Source: REEB481 sp041170785
Lineage (GTDB): Bacteria > Bacteroidota > Bacteroidia > NS11-12g > UBA955
Direction of reading: 5' to 3'
Length of the DNA: 10,282 nt
NCBI GenBank assembly: GCA_041170785.1
Contig: JBEDND010000115.1
Location: 1 to 10,282 of the forward strand
This document shows, in pieces, positions 6,899 to 10,282 of the stretch. The notes beneath the pieces are model-generated. The model searched no databases, was not told where the DNA came from, and saw nothing but the letters and a program-made list of their open reading frames with translations. A program made the position numbers and the translations under genes. Every line of letters starts with the position of its first letter. Position 1 is the first letter of the stretch.

Positions 6899-9800
6899 TT
6901 ATTTCCGTAATAAGTGCACGGTACCTGAAAGATACAGTTTTTCACCGGTTTCAGATGTAACAGCTACGGACACGGCATATACACCGTCGGGCAGGGTTCT
7001 GTGGTTGAGATCCAGCCCCCGGAAGGGATGCCGTTCGTCGCCTTTAAATACCAGTTCGCCCCAGCGACTGAACACCTGAATCTGGTAATGCCTGAATCCC
7101 GATCCTGCGGGTTCAAAAAGATCATTGAGCTGGTCATTGCCCGGGGTGAAGGCATTGGGCAGGAATACGCGGAACAACTGTACCACGCGCAGGTTCAGGG
7201 CTGTTGTATCCCAACAACCTTCGCTGTTGAAGGCGCGCAACAAAACGCGGTAAAAACCGGTATCGCCGGCCACAAAGCGGAGGTTGAAGGCCGTGGATGA
7301 GTCGTGGCCGTTGATCTGCCACTGGTAACGCACGGCGCCGTTGCTTCGGTTTTCCAGCAGAAAAACCGGGTCTTCCACAACACGCAGGGTGCGCTCGGTG
7401 CTGAAGACCGCCTCAGGCTTTGGATAAACGGTAAGCCGGGTGGTGAGGCGGCTGCATAAGGTTTGTTCCACCGATGCGCTTAAATCCAAAGAATAAATCC
7501 CCGTTGCAGGGGTTTGGAACATCGGCTTTGGAACTTGCGTATTGCTGTTCCAGCGGTAGCTGGCCTTTTGTGTGCCCAGTTGCCAATGCAAATCAGCGGT
7601 TGCTGGCTGTAAAGGATTGTTTGAGGGCGTGGGCGACAATAATGTCAAAGGCTCATACGGACAAAGTGCGGAATCTGCCAGCAGCGGCCCTGCGAAGGGC
7701 TGCAAACGCAAAAGCTGTATGGATCGGCTTGCGGAATGTCCGCAGCGGTCGTTGAGGTTTACGGTATAGACGGAACCGTTCAGGCTGTTGTCACGGATGC
7801 GCAAGGCCACCACAGGCGGCTGGGCGTTTTGGCGGATGGTGAAGCGGTTTTGCCAGCCGCCTGTGGCGCGGAGTTGATAATCAAAATCCTGTCCTGCGCA
7901 GAGGTTCACGCTGGTATCGGCGGGCAATACGGGCGGCGCGGTAACAATCAGGCTGTGGAGAAGGCTGTCGGGGATCATGCATCCATCGCCGGCGCTGAAG
8001 AGGTAGTAGTATGCTCCGGCTGCGAGGGCTGGCATGTTCAGGAAGGTATCGCTGCTGTGGAAGCGCTGTCTTTGTGGGATGCCGGTCGGCAGTATTTGAC
8101 TTTGAAACCACAGCAGGCTGTCGGAAGCAGCGGTCTGTATGCTCAATTTCCAGGGTGTGTTGGGACAAAGGGTATCGGGCAGAAGCCAGCGGGCTTGGAA
8201 CTTGTCGGGGGCCAGGAGCCTGAAGGCAAGGGCAGCGGTATCAGTGCAGGCATCGCTCAGGCGCAGGCGGTAGTTGCCCGGTTTTGCAGCGGCATTGCAG
8301 GCAAAGGTTTTTCCTGTATCGGTGCGAACAAAGCCGCCATCGCGTAGCAGGAGCCATTGGGCTGTTCCCATGCCGCCGTCAGCAGTGGCGGTAAAGCGCA
8401 AAACGCCATCAGTGCAGAGTCTTTGCGTTGGTGTTGTGCCCAAAGCGGCAGCAAGCTTCGGCCTTACGTGCACCTTGAGGTAAGCGGTATCGGGCCGGCT
8501 GCAAGCATCGTCCAATACAGCCATCAGCAGGGTGTCGCGGAACAGGCGTTGGGTATCGCGGAGCGGTGAACCACCTGTGTACCAGCGCACCTGATAGCGT
8601 TTATTGCCACCTGAAGCGCTGAATCCTGGTTTCAGCGCAGTGCCGTAGCAAATGCTGGTATCCTTGCGCACGTTTAATTTGAGGGCAGGGCGCACCATGA
8701 AAGGTTTGAAGAGTGTATCGGCAGGGATGGAGCAGGCATCACCCACACTCAGGCGCAGGGTGAAGGCCGTATCCACCGGCAAAGGCAGGCTGACCATACG
8801 ACCCTTTACGGAAAGCACAAAGCTATAGGCACTGCTGTCGCCGCCTTTGGCGCGGAGTACCGGCCCTTGCCACAGGCCATGGCATAGGGTATCGGGCAGG
8901 CTGGTTTGCAACTTTAAGCTGTCGCGCAGCAAGATGTTGAGGGTATCCCGAAAAACGCCGGTACATCCGGCGCGGGTAACGCTGAGGCGCAATTGCTGGC
9001 TTTTGCCTTTGGGCTTAAGCAACTGAGCGGAGCAAGTATCGCAGGCCAGTTTGCCGCCGCTGTACACATAGCGGTAGCGGTCACGCGGGTTGAAAGCGCG
9101 CAGTATGGAAAGGCTGTTGCCCACACAAAGCAGGGTATCGTTGGGCAGTTTTTGGTGCAGGTCGGAATAGACGCTGACATTGCGGTACAGGTTTTCCTCA
9201 CGCAGGCCGGCAAAGCAGCCCCCACCCTTGAACAGCAGTCGTCCGCGCAGGCTAAAACTGCCGGTATCTTTGAAGGTGTATTGCACCACCGCGCCGGAAT
9301 CTACCAGGATATTTTGCAGGTACCAGTACACTTTATAAGGACTGTCGAGGCCGGTTTCGGCGCTGAGGCGGGCGGGGCTGTTGCGGCAAACAAACACCCG
9401 TCCGGTATCATCAAAGCCCGACCAGCCAGCCGATGGCCGGTTGATGGCAATGCGGTTTTGCCAAACCGGAGGGACAGGGTCGAGGTTGCTTACACCACCG
9501 GCGCAAAAATCCCCATGAGAGGGAAACTGGTTCATGAAAATGGCCGATAAACCTGCTTTGTTTTTAAGGGTATAGAGGGTGGAAGATTTGCGGGTGCCGA
9601 TGGTATCGTAAAAATTAGCGCCATGCCGGTAGCGCAGCCTGATTCTTTGCCCGTTTACGTTCACCGTATCGCTGTTCCAGGCATACACCAGCACGCAGTT
9701 CCCTCCGGTATTGGCAATTAAATTGGGCGGGGTGGCAAGTTGCACCTGCGCGTTTTTTTGAAAGGTGGCTGCATGAGCAATGTCTTCAACCTGGTCTTCG

Positions 9801-10282
9801 TAAATCCAATTCCAATTTTTGAATATGGGTTTTTCAAAATTCTGCGGCACCATATACACGGTGAAGGCATGCACTGGCTTCAAAGCCTGCACATGTATGG
9901 GTGTGATGAAGGTGTCGCAGAGAAAACTGTCTGCTTTCACCACATAGCGCTTTCCGTTGAGCCAGATTTCATTGTCCACCGGAGTTTGAATATAATAATG
10001 GCTGGTGCGGTAATACCAGCGGATGTTCACGTTGAAATTTTGTATGCGGTTCATCCGGTTGGGAACCAGCAGGTATTCATTACTCAGGTGGTTATCCGGG
10101 AGCAACTGTATTGCGAATGGTTTTCCACCTTGTCTCTGAATGCAGTCCACATACATATCGCAGTCAGGGTATTCCAGGGGCTCAAAGGTTTGAAGCATTG
10201 CGGTGTAAGCAATCAGAAAATTATACACGGCTATAGGCTTGCAACTGTCTTCGCTCTGTATGGTTACTCCACCGGCATATAC
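6899..10282 (-). CDS. Large secreted Ig-like repeat protein with type B (CHU_C) T9SS sorting domain, 5'-truncated by window edge
   Basis: 1127 residues are visible and the frame is open to the right edge, so the true start and signal peptide lie outside the window. The GTG at 10228 is internal and probably not a start. Counting from the edge, residues 1 to about 290 are an unrecognised beta-rich region with two similar segments (DNEIWLNGKR at about 103, SDTVNVNGQR at about 204) that vaguely recall IgGFc-binding-like domains. Residues about 293-957 hold eight Ig-like repeats of 77-87 residues, most opening with a D-T-x-x-C-type motif and ending near a D-x-C or G-C cysteine. A PKD-like domain (about 959-1034, VRYQWQINGHDSS, GCWDTTAL) follows, then the CHU_C domain. 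No catalytic motif is visible; an adhesin or structural surface protein is likely by architecture. It is the upstream partner of the type A cargo gene 61 nt away. Confidence 0.9.
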   Translation of the reverse strand, partial: VYAGGVTIQSEDSCKPIAVYNFLIAYTAMLQTFEPLEYPDCDMYVDCIQRQGGKPFAIQLLPDNHLSNEYLLVPNRMNRIQNFNVNIRWYYRTSHYYIQTPVDNEIWLNGKRYVVKADSFLCDTFITPIHVQALKPVHAFTVYMVPQNFEKPIFKNWNWIYEDQVEDIAHAATFQKNAQVQLATPPNLIANTGGNCVLVYAWNSDTVNVNGQRIRLRYRHGANFYDTIGTRKSSTLYTLKNKAGLSAIFMNQFPSHGDFCAGGVSNLDPVPPVWQNRIAINRPSAGWSGFDDTGRVFVCRNSPARLSAETGLDSPYKVYWYLQNILVDSGAVVQYTFKDTGSFSLRGRLLFKGGGCFAGLREENLYRNVSVYSDLHQKLPNDTLLCVGNSLSILRAFNPRDRYRYVYSGGKLACDTCSAQLLKPKGKSQQLRLSVTRAGCTGVFRDTLNILLRDSLKLQTSLPDTLCHGLWQGPVLRAKGGDSSAYSFVLSVKGRMVSLPLPVDTAFTLRLSVGDACSIPADTLFKPFMVRPALKLNVRKDTSICYGTALKPGFSASGGNKRYQVRWYTGGSPLRDTQRLFRDTLLMAVLDDACSRPDTAYLKVHVRPKLAAALGTTPTQRLCTDGVLRFTATADGGMGTAQWLLLRDGGFVRTDTGKTFACNAAAKPGNYRLRLSDACTDTAALAFRLLAPDKFQARWLLPDTLCPNTPWKLSIQTAASDSLLWFQSQILPTGIPQRQRFHSSDTFLNMPALAAGAYYYLFSAGDGCMIPDSLLHSLIVTAPPVLPADTSVNLCAGQDFDYQLRATGGWQNRFTIRQNAQPPVVALRIRDNSLNGSVYTVNLNDRCGHSASRSIQLLRLQPFAGPLLADSALCPYEPLTLLSPTPSNNPLQPATADLHWQLGTQKASYRWNSNTQVPKPMFQTPATGIYSLDLSASVEQTLCSRLTTRLTVYPKPEAVFSTERTLRVVEDPVFLLENRSNGAVRYQWQINGHDSSTAFNLRFVAGDTGFYRVLLRAFNSEGCWDTTALNLRVVQLFRVFLPNAFTPGNDQLNDLFEPAGSGFRHYQIQVFSRWGELVFKGDERHPFRGLDLNHRTLPDGVYAVSVAVTSETGEKLYLSGTVHLLRK
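6902..7180 (-). other. Type B T9SS / gliding motility-associated C-terminal domain (CHU_C)
   Basis: Encodes the last 93 or so residues of the protein at 6899-10282. The CHU_C signature is plain: VFLPNAFTPGNDQLNDLF, then YQIQVFSRWGELVFKGD, then DLNHRTLPDGVYAVSV and a closing strand. In Flavobacterium such type B domains direct secretion by T9SS and often depend on a dedicated SprF/PorP-like partner; no sprF-like gene is visible in this window. Confidence 0.95.
7412..9406 (-). repeat. Array of eight degenerate Ig-like protein repeats
   Basis: Tandem repeat at protein level only; the DNA is too diverged for a nucleotide repeat. Repeat units begin at about visible residues 293, 379, 461, 539, 616, 699, 786 and 867. 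Opening motifs include PNDTLLCVG, PDTLCHG, KDTSICYG, PDTLCPN and ADTSVNLCAG. Late cysteines include GDACS, DDACS, SDACT, GDGCM and NDRCG. The paired early and late cysteines suggest one disulfide per module, formed after export to the periplasm. The mid-unit GG and aromatic-W/Y strand (for example YQVRWYTGG) fit an Ig/PKD-like beta sandwich. Confidence 0.7.

Noticed and set aside
7736..8347. 203-codon plus-strand open frame inside the large cargo gene
   Set aside because: It is complementary to the Ig-like repeats of a gene with clear domain structure. Its Ala/Gly/Val-rich translation has no recognisable motif and is best explained by the base composition of the real gene.
8993..9550. 185-codon plus-strand open frame inside the large cargo gene
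   Set aside because: Same reasoning: complement of a convincing coding region, no motif, no start context.

Overview
The window looks like a chromosomal segment from a member of the Bacteroidota. The evidence is two secreted proteins with the C-terminal sorting domains of the type IX secretion system (one type A, one type B/CHU_C), two small protein families known essentially from Bacteroidota (IPExxxDY-like and DUF2480), and starts without recognisable Shine-Dalgarno sequences. Nothing allows a genus-level call. No tRNA, rRNA, CRISPR array, insertion sequence or phage gene is visible.

Left part (1-1205, minus strand): acpP (acyl carrier protein) is followed 9 nt later by fabF (beta-ketoacyl-ACP synthase II), which runs off the left edge with about the last 100 residues missing. 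Carrier and condensing enzyme of fatty-acid elongation are co-transcribed from a short intergenic region (1206-1310) that carries a plausible Bacteroidota-type promoter for acpP.

Middle part (1311-3731, plus strand): an IPExxxDY-family gene, pyk (pyruvate kinase) and a DUF2480 gene form a tight three-gene unit with gaps of 7 and 38 nt. Pyruvate kinase has a complete active site and carries the residue pattern linked to potassium-independent activity. The other two proteins have no known function.

Right part (3745-10282, minus strand): two very long genes for exported proteins lie in tandem, 61 nt apart. The first in transcription order (6899-10282, N-terminus off the right edge) carries eight cysteine-bearing Ig-like repeats, a PKD-like domain and a type B (CHU_C) sorting domain. 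The second (3745-6837) is complete: signal peptide, cysteine-rich N-terminal domain typical of Bacteroidota surface proteins, Ig-like modules and a type A sorting tail. They are probably co-expressed cell-surface or secreted adhesin-like proteins. This unit converges on the pyk unit with only 13 nt between stop codons.

There is no clear new defence or mobile system here. The points most worth a second look are the tandem type A/type B cargo pair, the uncharacterised N-terminal half of the larger cargo, the degenerate IPExxxDY motif, and the conserved unknown genes flanking pyk.
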